DNA of 63,734 bases, taken from assembly GCA_015068055.1 (NCBI GenBank), contig SVLG01000004.1:1-63734 (forward strand), written 5' to 3'. This stretch comes from Oscillospiraceae bacterium. Its GTDB lineage: Bacteria; Bacillota_A; Clostridia; Oscillospirales; Oscillospiraceae. The notes beneath the pieces were generated by a model, which did not search any database, had not been told where the DNA came from, and saw only the letters and a program-made list of their open reading frames with translations. Positions 23,538 through 30,837 of the stretch are shown here, in pieces (position 1 is the stretch's first letter; every line of letters begins with the position of its first letter). A program made the position numbers and the translations under genes.

Positions 23538-24903
23538 ATACGTTGGGGAGGGAGGCGAAGCCCTGTTCCAAATCGGCGTCGGTGGGGACAAAATCGGTCA
23601 TGGTGCCTTCCCGGAAGGACTGGTAGGCCGTCATATCGAAGTAGCCGGTGCCGGTGAGGCAGAAAAGGATCTTTTTCTTCTCGCCGGTCTCGCGGCACTT
23701 GAGCGCCTCGTCCATGGCGCAGCGGAGAGCATGGCTGGACTCGGGGGCGGGGAGGGTGCCCTCGCAGCGGCAGAAAAGGGTAGCTGCCTCAAAGACTTTG
23801 GTCTGGGGATAGCTGACAGCTTCCATATATCCCTCGTGGTAGAGCTGGGACACCAGAGGGTTCATGCCGTGGTAGCGAAGGCCGCCGGCGTGGCCGGGAG
23901 CGGGGATGAAGTCGCTGCCCAGCGTATACATTTTCATCAGCGGGGTCAGATGGCCGGTGTCGCCGTAGTCGTAGGCGTAGCGGCCCCGGGTGAGGGTAGG
24001 GCAGGAGACGGGCTCCACGCCGATGAAGCGGATATGCTCGTTTTTGCCCTGGAGCTTCTCTGCCATCCACGGGGTAATCAGGCCGCCGTAGTTGCTGCCG
24101 CCGCCCACGCAGCCGATGATGATGTCGGGGGTAACGTTGTACTTATCCAGTGCGGCCTTGGCCTCCAGACCGATGACGCTCTGGTGGAGCAGCACATGGT
24201 TCAGGACGCTGCCGAGAACGTACCGGCAGCCCTCCGTCCCGGTGGCGACCTCCACAGCCTCGGAGATGGCGCAGCCCAGAGAGCCGCTGGTGCCGGGGAA
24301 GGCGGCGTTGATGCGCCGGCCGGCCTCGGTGGTCTCGGAGGGAGAGGGAATGACGCTGGCACCATAAGTTTCCATGACGGCCTTGCGGTGGGGTTTGAGC
24401 TGAGCGCTGCCCTTGACCATAAAGACCTTGAGGTCCAGACCGTAGAAACCGGTGGCCATGGAGAGGGCGGTGCCCCACTGACCGGCACCGGTTTCGGTGG
24501 TGAGGGAGCGGAGCCCCTGCTGCATGGCGTAGTACACCTGGGGCACGGCGGAGTTGAGCTTGTGGCTGCCGGAGGTGTTGGATCCTTCAAACTTGTAATA
24601 TATCTCCGCAGGGGTATCCAGCACCTTTTCCAGATTGTAGGCCCGCACCACGGGGGAGGGGCGGTACATCCGGTAGAAGTCCCGGACGCTCTGGGGAATC
24701 TCGATGAGCTTGTCGGTGAGGTTCAGTTCCTGCTCCACGGCTTCTTTGGTAAAGACCGCTTCCAGCGCTTCCCGGCCCACCTCTTTAAAGCTGACGGGAT
24801 CCAGCATGGGAGCGGGGGGATTGGGCATATAGGCTGCAAGATTCATCCAGAACTGAGGCATTTCGTTTTCCGTGAGGTAAATTTTGTAGGGAATGTCTGC
24901 CAT
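23536..24903 (-). CDS. trpB: TrpB2-type tryptophan synthase beta chain
   Basis: A 455-residue PLP enzyme that joins indole and serine into tryptophan. The PLP lysine is K115 in GSNTSGSHKLNSA, and the phosphate-binding glycine loop is GCVGGGSNYGG. The length and the sequence ETGAGQWGTALS mark the longer TrpB2 class, which often works without TrpA. No other trp gene is nearby. ATG 24903 follows AAAGGAGGA; the upstream in-frame extension is inside the T-box leader. Expression is governed by a tryptophan T-box. Confidence 0.94.
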   Translation of the reverse strand: MADIPYKIYLTENEMPQFWMNLAAYMPNPPAPMLDPVSFKEVGREALEAVFTKEAVEQELNLTDKLIEIPQSVRDFYRMYRPSPVVRAYNLEKVLDTPAEIYYKFEGSNTSGSHKLNSAVPQVYYAMQQGLRSLTTETGAGQWGTALSMATGFYGLDLKVFMVKGSAQLKPHRKAVMETYGASVIPSPSETTEAGRRINAAFPGTSGSLGCAISEAVEVATGTEGCRYVLGSVLNHVLLHQSVIGLEAKAALDKYNVTPDIIIGCVGGGSNYGGLITPWMAEKLQGKNEHIRFIGVEPVSCPTLTRGRYAYDYGDTGHLTPLMKMYTLGSDFIPAPGHAGGLRYHGMNPLVSQLYHEGYMEAVSYPQTKVFEAATLFCRCEGTLPAPESSHALRCAMDEALKCRETGEKKKILFCLTGTGYFDMTAYQSFREGTMTDFVPTDADLEQGFASLPNV

Positions 24904-24934
24904 GATACGTTCCTCCTTTGAGCTTAGGGGACAA

Positions 24935-25206
24935 AATAAAAACTGCCCCCGCAAAATTTTGCAGGGACAGGAAATATATTCCTGCGGTGCCACCCGGCTT
25001 GGCGCCTGAAGCGCCCACTCGCTGCGTACGTTCATACGCCGGCCATGATAACGGCGGCCAGCCCGTCTCCTCCTACTGGGCCAAAAACGGCTGTTCGGTT
25101 CGCCCTCCCCGGGCCATTCGCTCCGCAGCGTCGCACCGCTCTCCCACCAATAAGCGGCTCTCTGTGCCTCCTGTCCTGCGAAGTTACTTATCCGGTTCCT
25201 CGGTTT
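24935..25206 (-). promoter_or_regulatory. T-box leader (tRNA-Trp-sensing) with terminator
   Basis: On the minus strand the hallmark T-box GGGTGGCACCGCAGG lies at 24981-24995. It is followed by a terminator: stem CTGTCCCTGC with GCGGGGGCAG (24943-24970, some mismatches), then TTTTTATTTT. Upstream, stem I shows AGTAA near its base and a GAA-TGG specifier context at 25114-25116, so TGG (Trp) is the inferred specifier codon. Uncharged tRNA-Trp would stabilise the antiterminator and switch on trpB. Confidence 0.92.
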
Positions 25207-25214
25207 CCAGTAAC

Positions 25215-25241
25215 ATTATACCTTTTCATGATGTTTGTCAA
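25215..25241 (-). promoter_or_regulatory. promoter of the T-box leader
   Basis: Perfect TTGACA (25236-25241) and TATAAT (25215-25220) on the minus strand with a short 15-bp spacer. A TAATGT with 17-bp spacing is an alternative -10. Confidence 0.65.
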
Positions 25242-25450
25242 GTCTGAATATTTTTGTCGAAGCCGCATAGGAAGCGGAATATTTTGTTCTTATGGAAACT
25301 GTTTTTGCATAATTTGGCGGCGATTATAACCGTGCGCCTGTTGAAAAGCCTGTGGAAAATGTTAAAAACTCAGCTTTATCAAGCTTTGTGCGCGGGCGTG
25401 TATATGCAGGAACTATACAGCATAGGCTGGAGAGAAAGGAGGCGTGTCCG

Positions 25451-26602
25451 GTGAAGAAACTTTTTACGCTGCTGCTGGCGGTCTGGCTCCTGATTTTGCC
25501 CTGTGCCGCCGTTGAACCGCTGGAGGAGGAAAGCTTTTCTCTCAAATGCGACGCGGCCGTGCTGATGGAGAGGGAGAGCGGCACGGTGATCTATGCCAAG
25601 AACAAGGATAAGCGCCTCTCCCCGGCCAGTGTTACCAAGGTGATGACCATGCTGCTTGTGGCAGAGGCGGTGGAAAACGGCAGCATTGCCCTGAGCGATA
25701 CCGTTACGGCCAGTGCCAATGCCGCCGCCATGGGCGGCAGCCAGATCTGGCTGGAGGAAGGAGAGCGCATGACGGTCAGCGAGCTGCTCAAGTGCGTGGC
25801 GGTGGTCAGCGCCAACGACTGCTGTGTGGCGCTTGCGGAGTATCTCTGCGGCAGCGAGGAGGCCTTCGTGGCCCGGATGAACAGGCGGGCAGAGGAGATG
25901 GGGTTGAAAAACACCCATTTCCGCAACTCCACGGGACTCTCCGGCCCGGGGGAACACTATTCAAGCGCTGCCGATATTGCCCGCATGAGCGCCGCGCTTT
26001 TAAGCCATGATTTCATCCGGGACTACACGACCCTCTGGATGGATGAGATCCGGGGCGGAGAGTTTACCCTTTCCAATACCAACAAGCTGGTGCGCCACTA
26101 CGACGGCTGCACCGGGCTCAAAACCGGCTTCACCGACGAGGCCATGTTCTGTCTCAGCGCCAGCGCGGAGCGGGACGGCGTGGAGTACATTGCCGTCATC
26201 CTCCACGGGGATACCAGCGCCGACCGCTTCGCCGCCGCCCGGACGCTGCTGGACTATGCCTTTGCAAACTACACCCTTGCCTCCCTTTTGCCTCCGGAGG
26301 CCATTGCGCCGCTGCGGGTGGAGATGGGCGTCCGGGAAACCGTGCAGCCGCTTTGCCTCGACACGGATAAGTTTCTGGTGGAGAAGGGAAAGCTTTCGGC
26401 GCTGGAATGGACGGTGGAGCTGCCGGAGAGCGTGAAGGCCCCGGTGGAGGCCGGGCAGGTGCTGGGCCGGGTTACGGTGTACGCCGGGGAGGAAAAACTG
26501 GCGGAGCTGCCCCTCCGGGCGGAGGCTGCCGTGGAAAAACAGGGGTTCGGCTACATTTTCCACCGGCTGATGGCCCAGCTCTTTGGCAGCGCAGATGTAT
26601 AA
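25451..26602 (+). CDS. dacF: D-alanyl-D-alanine carboxypeptidase (DacF/PBP5 family, S11)
   Basis: A 383-residue exported serine peptidase that trims the terminal D-Ala of peptidoglycan stem peptides. The signal peptide LFTLLLAVWLLILPCAAV precedes the S11 domain. The catalytic triad motifs are SVTK (S60, K63), SAN (120-122) and KTG in GLKTGFTDEAM. A C-terminal beta-rich PBP5-type domain ends in a hydrophobic membrane-anchoring stretch. GTG start at 25451 follows AAAGGAGG; the longer frame from 25352 lacks a site. The family includes sporulation DacF/DacB, and the exact role is undecided. Confidence 0.92.
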   Translation: MKKLFTLLLAVWLLILPCAAVEPLEEESFSLKCDAAVLMERESGTVIYAKNKDKRLSPASVTKVMTMLLVAEAVENGSIALSDTVTASANAAAMGGSQIWLEEGERMTVSELLKCVAVVSANDCCVALAEYLCGSEEAFVARMNRRAEEMGLKNTHFRNSTGLSGPGEHYSSAADIARMSAALLSHDFIRDYTTLWMDEIRGGEFTLSNTNKLVRHYDGCTGLKTGFTDEAMFCLSASAERDGVEYIAVILHGDTSADRFAAARTLLDYAFANYTLASLLPPEAIAPLRVEMGVRETVQPLCLDTDKFLVEKGKLSALEWTVELPESVKAPVEAGQVLGRVTVYAGEEKLAELPLRAEAAVEKQGFGYIFHRLMAQLFGSADV

Positions 26603-26621
26603 AAGCCGACGGAAATAGGCC

Positions 26622-26681
26622 TTGCATAGTATGCAGAAAAATGGTATGATGTTCAAAATAACATGAACATCATACCATTTT
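26622..26681 (+). promoter_or_regulatory. promoter overlapped by a 17-bp palindrome
   Basis: TTGCAT (26622-26627), 17 bp, TATGAT (26645-26650). The -10 lies inside the left arm of a perfect inverted repeat (AAAATGGTATGATGTTC at 26638-26654; complement at 26665-26681; 10-base gap). The repeat could be an operator for the ATPase-rqcP pair. As RNA it could also act as a weak terminator for dacF (the right arm ends in TTTT). Confidence 0.55.
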
Positions 26682-26702
26682 AATTCAAAGGAGTGGTTTA
26701 CA

Positions 26703-27113
26703 ATGGTTAAGTTGATTATGGGTCTCTCCGGCAGCGGCAAGACCAAGACTCTCGTAGAGCTGGTGAATCAGGCCGTGAGTACCGCCAGCGGCGACGTAGT
26801 CTGCATCGAAAAGAGAAAGACTCTTACTTATGATATTCCCTATCAGGTGCGTCTGGTGGAAGCCAGCGCCTACGGCATCAACAGCAACGCTCTGCTGTAT
26901 GGTTTCCTCTGCGGCCTTCATGCGGGCAATTATGACATCACCAACGTCTTTATCGACGATTTCTATAAGCTGCTGGACGACCAGAGCAACGAAGCGGTGG
27001 AGAAGCTGCTGGATGATCTGGCTGCTTTTGCCCAGCGCGAAAACGTGAACTTCACCATCATCGCCTCCGCCGATCCCAACGAGGCCAGCGAGGGCATCCG
27101 CAAGTACTTCTGA
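26703..27113 (+). CDS. minimal P-loop ATPase of unknown function
   Basis: A 136-residue protein with a clear Walker A, GLSGSGKT (residues 7-14), directly at the N-terminus, and a Walker B-like NVFIDDF (81-87), followed by FTIIASADP (117-125), which resembles a sensor strand. There are no other domains, so this is a bare RecA/kinase-like core. I do not recognise a named family. It overlaps the RqcP gene by one base (TGATG) and must be translated with it, so a link to ribosome or RNA metabolism is a reasonable inference. RBS AAAGGAGTG. Confidence 0.75.
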   Translation: MVKLIMGLSGSGKTKTLVELVNQAVSTASGDVVCIEKRKTLTYDIPYQVRLVEASAYGINSNALLYGFLCGLHAGNYDITNVFIDDFYKLLDDQSNEAVEKLLDDLAAFAQRENVNFTIIASADPNEASEGIRKYF

Positions 27114-27352
27114 TGCGGCTGGACAAGTGGCTGAAGGTTTCCCGGCTTATCAAGCGCCGCACCGTGGCGCAGGAGGCCTGCGACGGCGGCCGGGTCAGTG
27201 TCAACGGCACCGTGGCCAAGCCCTCCCGGGATGTGAAGGTGGGGGATACCATTGAGGTGTCCTTCGGTACCAAGACCCTCCGGGCGGAGATCCTCAGCGT
27301 GCAGGAAACCGTGCGCAAGGATGACGCCGCTGCCATGTATAAGGAACTGTAA
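27113..27352 (+). CDS. rqcP: S4-domain RNA-binding protein RqcP (YabO)
   Basis: A 79-residue protein that is one S4 RNA-binding domain: MRLDKWLKVSRLIKRRTVAQ and GGRVSVNGTVAKPSRDVKVGD. It is orthologous in length and sequence to YabO/RqcP, which works with RqcH to add alanine tails to stalled nascent chains on 50S subunits. The Hsp15 family is the alternative. The one-base overlap with the P-loop ATPase gene upstream implies translational coupling. Confidence 0.88.
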   Translation: MRLDKWLKVSRLIKRRTVAQEACDGGRVSVNGTVAKPSRDVKVGDTIEVSFGTKTLRAEILSVQETVRKDDAAAMYKEL

Positions 27353-27359
27353 TTATAAC

Positions 27360-27389
27360 CCCTGCGGTCACATGACCGCAGGGATTTTT
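27360..27389 (+). terminator. terminator after rqcP
   Basis: A perfect 11-bp stem CCCTGCGGTCA with its complement around a CA gap, followed by ATTTTT. Confidence 0.92.
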
Positions 27390-27436
27390 CGCATTAAGCT
27401 GAAACCCTTTGCAAAAATCTTCGTTTGCATGATTAC

Positions 27437-27760
27437 GCTTTCTTTCTCGCGAGAAAGAAAGCTATGAAAGAAAGAGGCGTCATGGGGGGCTCCAAAAAGC
27501 CGCCCCCCATACCCCCCAAGTAGTTTTGTACAGTTGTCGCCACAGAATCGCCGCTCATCCCTGAAGGGGAATTGGTCGGCGCAGCATCACGTGGATGCTT
27601 TGTTGCTGTGCTTTAACTAATTCCCCTTTAGGGATGATTCGTATATTTTATGCAGATAACTTTACAAGTTTTCTTGGGGAGCGCGAGGGGCGGCTTTTTA
27701 GAGCCCCTCGCAAGTTTTCTCTTTGGCGCACATTTCTCTTTTTCAAAAGAGAAATGTGTG
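27437..27760. repeat. nested inverted-repeat element, copy B
   Basis: Same plan as the copy at 17521-17862: outer palindrome (27437-27462, GCTTTCTTTCTCG and complement); GC hairpin (27482-27510, ATGGGGGGC); central palindrome with TCATCCCT (27555-27562)/AGGGATGA (27630-27637) and AAGGGGAATT (27564-27573)/AATTCCCCTT (27619-27628); mirrored GC hairpin (27683-27711, GCGAGGGGC); mirrored outer hairpin (27729-27758, CACATTTCTCTTTT). The right end of this copy, inverted, matches the left end of copy A over about 100 bp. No coding frame is credible inside it. Confidence 0.8.
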
Positions 27761-27802
27761 AAGAAGAAATTCCGGGTTCATGCAAAAATGCTATAAAATT
27801 TT

Positions 27803-27834
27803 CATCCCCCCGGGGGGCTTCCGCCCCCGGGGGG
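27803..27834. repeat. short GC-rich palindromic repeat (REP-like), copy 1
   Basis: CATCCCCCC is followed by GGGGGG, CTTCCG, CCCCC and GGGGGG. The 23-bp core from 27812 matches the one at 51553-51575 at 20 of 23 positions. It can fold in more than one way because of the alternating C and G runs. Confidence 0.5.
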
Positions 27835-27841
27835 AATGCTG

Positions 27842-27962
27842 TATAATGCATAAAGCTGCCCCGGCTGGCTGCAACCAAACCGGGGCAAGGCCAGACCCCC
27901 TATCGCGAAATAAAAGGCAGGCACCGATATTATACACAGTCCTGCCGGAAAAGGAAAGGAAA
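27842..27962 (+). promoter_or_regulatory. structured leader of the FecBCD-FmdE operon
   Basis: A TATAAT (27842-27847) with no clear -35 begins the leader. Complementary segments: GCCCCGG (27858-27864) with CCGGGGC (27880-27886); CTGGCT (27865-27870) with GGCCAG (27889-27894); GGCAGG (27916-27921) with CCTGCC (27941-27946). The first two pairs cross each other, so they are probably alternatives and not formed together. No known riboswitch consensus could be assigned. Confidence 0.4.
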
Positions 27963-27966
27963 AAAT

Positions 27967-29040
27967 ATGAAAGCAAAAAAACTTCTGGCGCTTCTTCTGG
28001 CCGCTCTCTTTTTCGCCGGCTGCTCCGGCAGCGAAGAAAGCCCCACCCCGGCGGAGGGACGCAGCATCACCGACGCCCTCGGCCGTGAGGTGACGATTCC
28101 CGAGACGGTGGAGAGCGTGGTCTGCGTGGGCGTGGGTGCCCTGCGCTATACCTCGTATCTGGGCGGACAGGACCGGGTCATCGGCGTGGAGGACTATGAA
28201 AAGGAAGCCACCGTCGACCGGCTCTATAACCTCGTGAACTTTGAACACTTTTCCGCGCTGCCTGCCATCGGCGGCAACGGCGAGCCCTGGCACGAGGAGA
28301 TCATCAACGTCTATCCCCAGCTCATCGTCCTCTCGGCCATCGCCGGGGTGGATGCCGACGACCTTCAGCAGAAGACCGGCATTCCCGTGGTTACCGTGGC
28401 GGGCAGCGATTCCCTGCTGGACGGCAAGGCCTATGAGACTCTTGCCCTGCTGGGTGAGATATTCGGTATGGAGGAGCGGGCCGGGGAGCTGACGGAATAC
28501 CTCAAAAACAGCGAAAAGGAGCTCATGGAGCGGGGCAGCAGGGGCGAGACACTCCGGGCCTATGTAGGCGGCGTGGCCTTCAAGGGCTACCACGGGCTGG
28601 AGTGGACCGAGGCGGGCTATGGCCCTCTGGCTCTTATCGGCGCGGAAAATCTGGCGGACTCACTGGGCCGGAGCGGTTCCTTTGAACTGGACAGGGAGCA
28701 GATCCTTGCCTGGGACCCGGACGTGATTTTTGTGGACTATACGGGCCTGCCCCTTGTCCGGGAGGACTATGCGGCGAGACCGGAGCTTTACGAGAGTCTC
28801 ACGGCCGTGAAAGAAGGCCGGGTCTATTCCCAGATCCCCTTCCGCTCCTTCGCGGTGAACCTTGACACCGCTCTGGCGGATGCCTGGTACGCGGGCTGCG
28901 TCCTCTGCCCGGAGGGCTTTTCCGACATCGACCCCGAGGCCAAGGCCCGGGAGATCTTTACCATGCTGCTGGGCAGCGATCCCTATGATCAACTGAAGGA
29001 GGCCGGCTATGGCTTCACGACACTTTCACTCGAGAGCTGA
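27967..29040 (+). CDS. FecB/BtuF-type ABC transporter substrate-binding lipoprotein
   Basis: A 357-residue binding protein. The signal peptide ends LLAALFFAGC (lipobox cysteine at residue 19). The mature part starts with ITDALGREVTIPETVESVVC, the usual beginning of type III (FecB/BtuF) binding proteins, and includes NVYPQLIVLSAIAG and WDPDVIFVDY. Candidate ligands are ferric chelates, heme, cobalamin or oxyanions such as molybdate, as for the related H. influenzae MolB. FmdE at the end of the operon makes a metal oxyanion plausible. The 3' end overlaps the permease gene by 32 bp. Confidence 0.9.
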   Translation: MKAKKLLALLLAALFFAGCSGSEESPTPAEGRSITDALGREVTIPETVESVVCVGVGALRYTSYLGGQDRVIGVEDYEKEATVDRLYNLVNFEHFSALPAIGGNGEPWHEEIINVYPQLIVLSAIAGVDADDLQQKTGIPVVTVAGSDSLLDGKAYETLALLGEIFGMEERAGELTEYLKNSEKELMERGSRGETLRAYVGGVAFKGYHGLEWTEAGYGPLALIGAENLADSLGRSGSFELDREQILAWDPDVIFVDYTGLPLVREDYAARPELYESLTAVKEGRVYSQIPFRSFAVNLDTALADAWYAGCVLCPEGFSDIDPEAKAREIFTMLLGSDPYDQLKEAGYGFTTLSLES

Positions 29041-30064
29041 GTCCATCGACCCGGCCTATCACAGAAAACAGCTGGCAAGCGTCCTCTTTCTGCTGGGGCT
29101 TTTTCTGGCCCTCGCTCTGGCGGCGCTTTTATCCCTGCGCTCCGGCTCCTATGAAACGCCGGTGGCAGAGCTGCTCCGGGCGGTCATGGGCCGCAGCGCG
29201 GATCCCCGGATGAACCTTATCGTCCGCAATACCCGTCTGCCCCGCATCTGCACGGCCATCGTCGCCGGGGCGGGGCTCGGTATCAGCGGCTGCGTGCTGC
29301 AGGCGGTGCTGCGCAATCCGCTGGCCTCCTCGTCCACGCTGGGCGTCTCGCAGGGAGCCAGCTTTGGTGCGGCCTTTGCCATCATCGTGCTGGGGCTGGG
29401 TCAGGGCGGCAGCTTTGGCGTGCCCCTCTGCGCCTTTCTGGGCAGCATGGCCGTGGCCGCGGTGATCCTTGTGCTCACCCGCTTTCGTCAGGTGGGTCCG
29501 GAGGGCATTGTGCTGGCGGGTGTGGCCATCAGTGCCATGTTTACCGGCGCCACCACGCTGCTGCAGTATTTTGCCGACGAGGTGGAGATCAACGCCCTTC
29601 TTTTCTGGACCTTCGGCAATCTCGGCAGCACCGACTGGGCCGATGTGCGGCAGATGGCGCTGGTTACGGCCGCTGTTGCCCTTTATTTTATGCTCCGCCG
29701 CTGGGACTTCAATGCCCTTTTGAGCGGGGAGGAGACGGCGGTGAGTCTCGGCATCCGGGTCAGGCGGCTGACGCTGGTGAATATGGTCCTTTGCTGCTTT
29801 GTTTCCTCGGTGCTGGTGAGTCAGATCGGTCTTATCAACTTCATCGGTCTGGCCGCGCCCCATATTGTGCGGCTGGCCGTGGGCAACAACCATGTGTACC
29901 TGCTGCCGGGTTCGGCCATGGCCGGAGCGCTGTTGCTGCTGCTGGGCGATTTTGCAGCCCGGGCGGTGATGAGCCCCGTGGTGCTGCCCATTGGAGCGAT
30001 TACCTCCTTCCTCGGAGGGCCGGTTTTCCTCTATCTTCTCTTCCGGGGAGGGAAAAAGGCATGA
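29009..30064 (+). CDS. FecCD/BtuC-type ABC transporter permease
   Basis: A 351-residue permease with about ten helices. RNTRLPRICTAIVAGAGLGISG and VLRNPLASSSTLGVSQGASFG are the characteristic FecCD segments. The coupling-loop sequence SLGIRVRR and FIGLAAPHIVRL near the C-terminus contact the ATPase. The ATG at 29009 lies within the binding-protein gene behind GAAGGAGG, and the stop overlaps the ATPase start (ATGA), so the four genes form one tightly coupled operon. Confidence 0.94.
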   Translation: MASRHFHSRAESIDPAYHRKQLASVLFLLGLFLALALAALLSLRSGSYETPVAELLRAVMGRSADPRMNLIVRNTRLPRICTAIVAGAGLGISGCVLQAVLRNPLASSSTLGVSQGASFGAAFAIIVLGLGQGGSFGVPLCAFLGSMAVAAVILVLTRFRQVGPEGIVLAGVAISAMFTGATTLLQYFADEVEINALLFWTFGNLGSTDWADVRQMALVTAAVALYFMLRRWDFNALLSGEETAVSLGIRVRRLTLVNMVLCCFVSSVLVSQIGLINFIGLAAPHIVRLAVGNNHVYLLPGSAMAGALLLLLGDFAARAVMSPVVLPIGAITSFLGGPVFLYLLFRGGKKA

Positions 30065-30837
30065 TACAGGCAGAACATATCGGCTATCATTACCGCCGCG
30101 GCCCGGCTGTTCTGGAGGATGTGAGCTTTGACGTGCCCGACGGAAGCTTCCTCGCCATCCTCGGCAACAACGGTGTGGGCAAAAGCACCCTTTTGAAGTG
30201 CTTCAACCGCATTCTGCGCCCCGACACCGGCAGCATTTATATGGACGGGGAGAGCCTTCTGCATCTCAGCCAGCGCGCTCTGGCCCAAAAGGTGGCCTTT
30301 GTGGCCCAGACAGTGCCCAGCACGGAGCTGACCGTTCATGACATGGTGACGCTGGGCCGGCGGCCCTATATGCACTGGGGCTTTTCCTCCGATGACCACC
30401 GCATCGTCCACGAGGCCATGGAGCGGCTGGAGCTTTCCCATCTTCGCGGACGCTATCTGAGCCAGCTCTCCGGCGGCGAGCGGCAGAAGGTCATGCTGGC
30501 CCGGGCTCTGGCCCAGGAGCCGAAGCTCCTGCTGCTGGACGAGCCTACCAGCAGCCTTGACATCCAGAACCAGTATCAGGTGCTGGAGATTGTCCGGGGC
30601 ATCTGCGCCGACACGGGCATCACCGCCATGGTGGTGATCCACGATCTCAATCTGGCATTGCGCTTCTGCGACCGCTTTCTGCTGCTGCGGCAGGGACGGG
30701 TCTATGCCGCCGGGGACAGGAGCGTGGTGGACCGTAAGGCCCTGCGGGATGTCTACGGGGTACACGCGGACGTCGTAACGGTAAAAGGACGGGACATGGT
30801 CGTCATGGACGACGATATGGGAGGTATTTCAAAATGA
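30061..30837 (+). CDS. FecE/BtuD-type ABC transporter ATP-binding protein
   Basis: A 258-residue ATPase: Walker A GNNGVGKS (residues 35-42), Q-loop FVAQTVPS, signature LSGGERQK, Walker B LLLLDEPTSSLD and switch histidine in VVIHDLN. It closes the importer with the permease and binding protein upstream and overlaps both neighbours by 4 bp. Longer frames reaching back into the permease gene are spurious. Confidence 0.94.
   Translation: MIQAEHIGYHYRRGPAVLEDVSFDVPDGSFLAILGNNGVGKSTLLKCFNRILRPDTGSIYMDGESLLHLSQRALAQKVAFVAQTVPSTELTVHDMVTLGRRPYMHWGFSSDDHRIVHEAMERLELSHLRGRYLSQLSGGERQKVMLARALAQEPKLLLLDEPTSSLDIQNQYQVLEIVRGICADTGITAMVVIHDLNLALRFCDRFLLLRQGRVYAAGDRSVVDRKALRDVYGVHADVVTVKGRDMVVMDDDMGGISK

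Noticed and set aside
26641..26681. LexA (SOS) box at the palindrome before the P-loop ATPase gene
   Set aside because: Gram-positive LexA boxes read GAAC-N4-GTTC; here the half-sites are GTTC-N10-GAAC, in the wrong order and spacing.
27858..27894. H-type pseudoknot in the FecBCD-FmdE leader
   Set aside because: The crossing stems would leave loops of 0, 9 and 2 bases, too short to span the grooves; alternative hairpins are more likely.
27842..27946. Cobalamin riboswitch upstream of the FecB-type gene
   Set aside because: GGGAA and GCTGCCCC-like pieces are present, but the B12-box (AGYCAGnAnACCtGCC) and the correct helix order are not.
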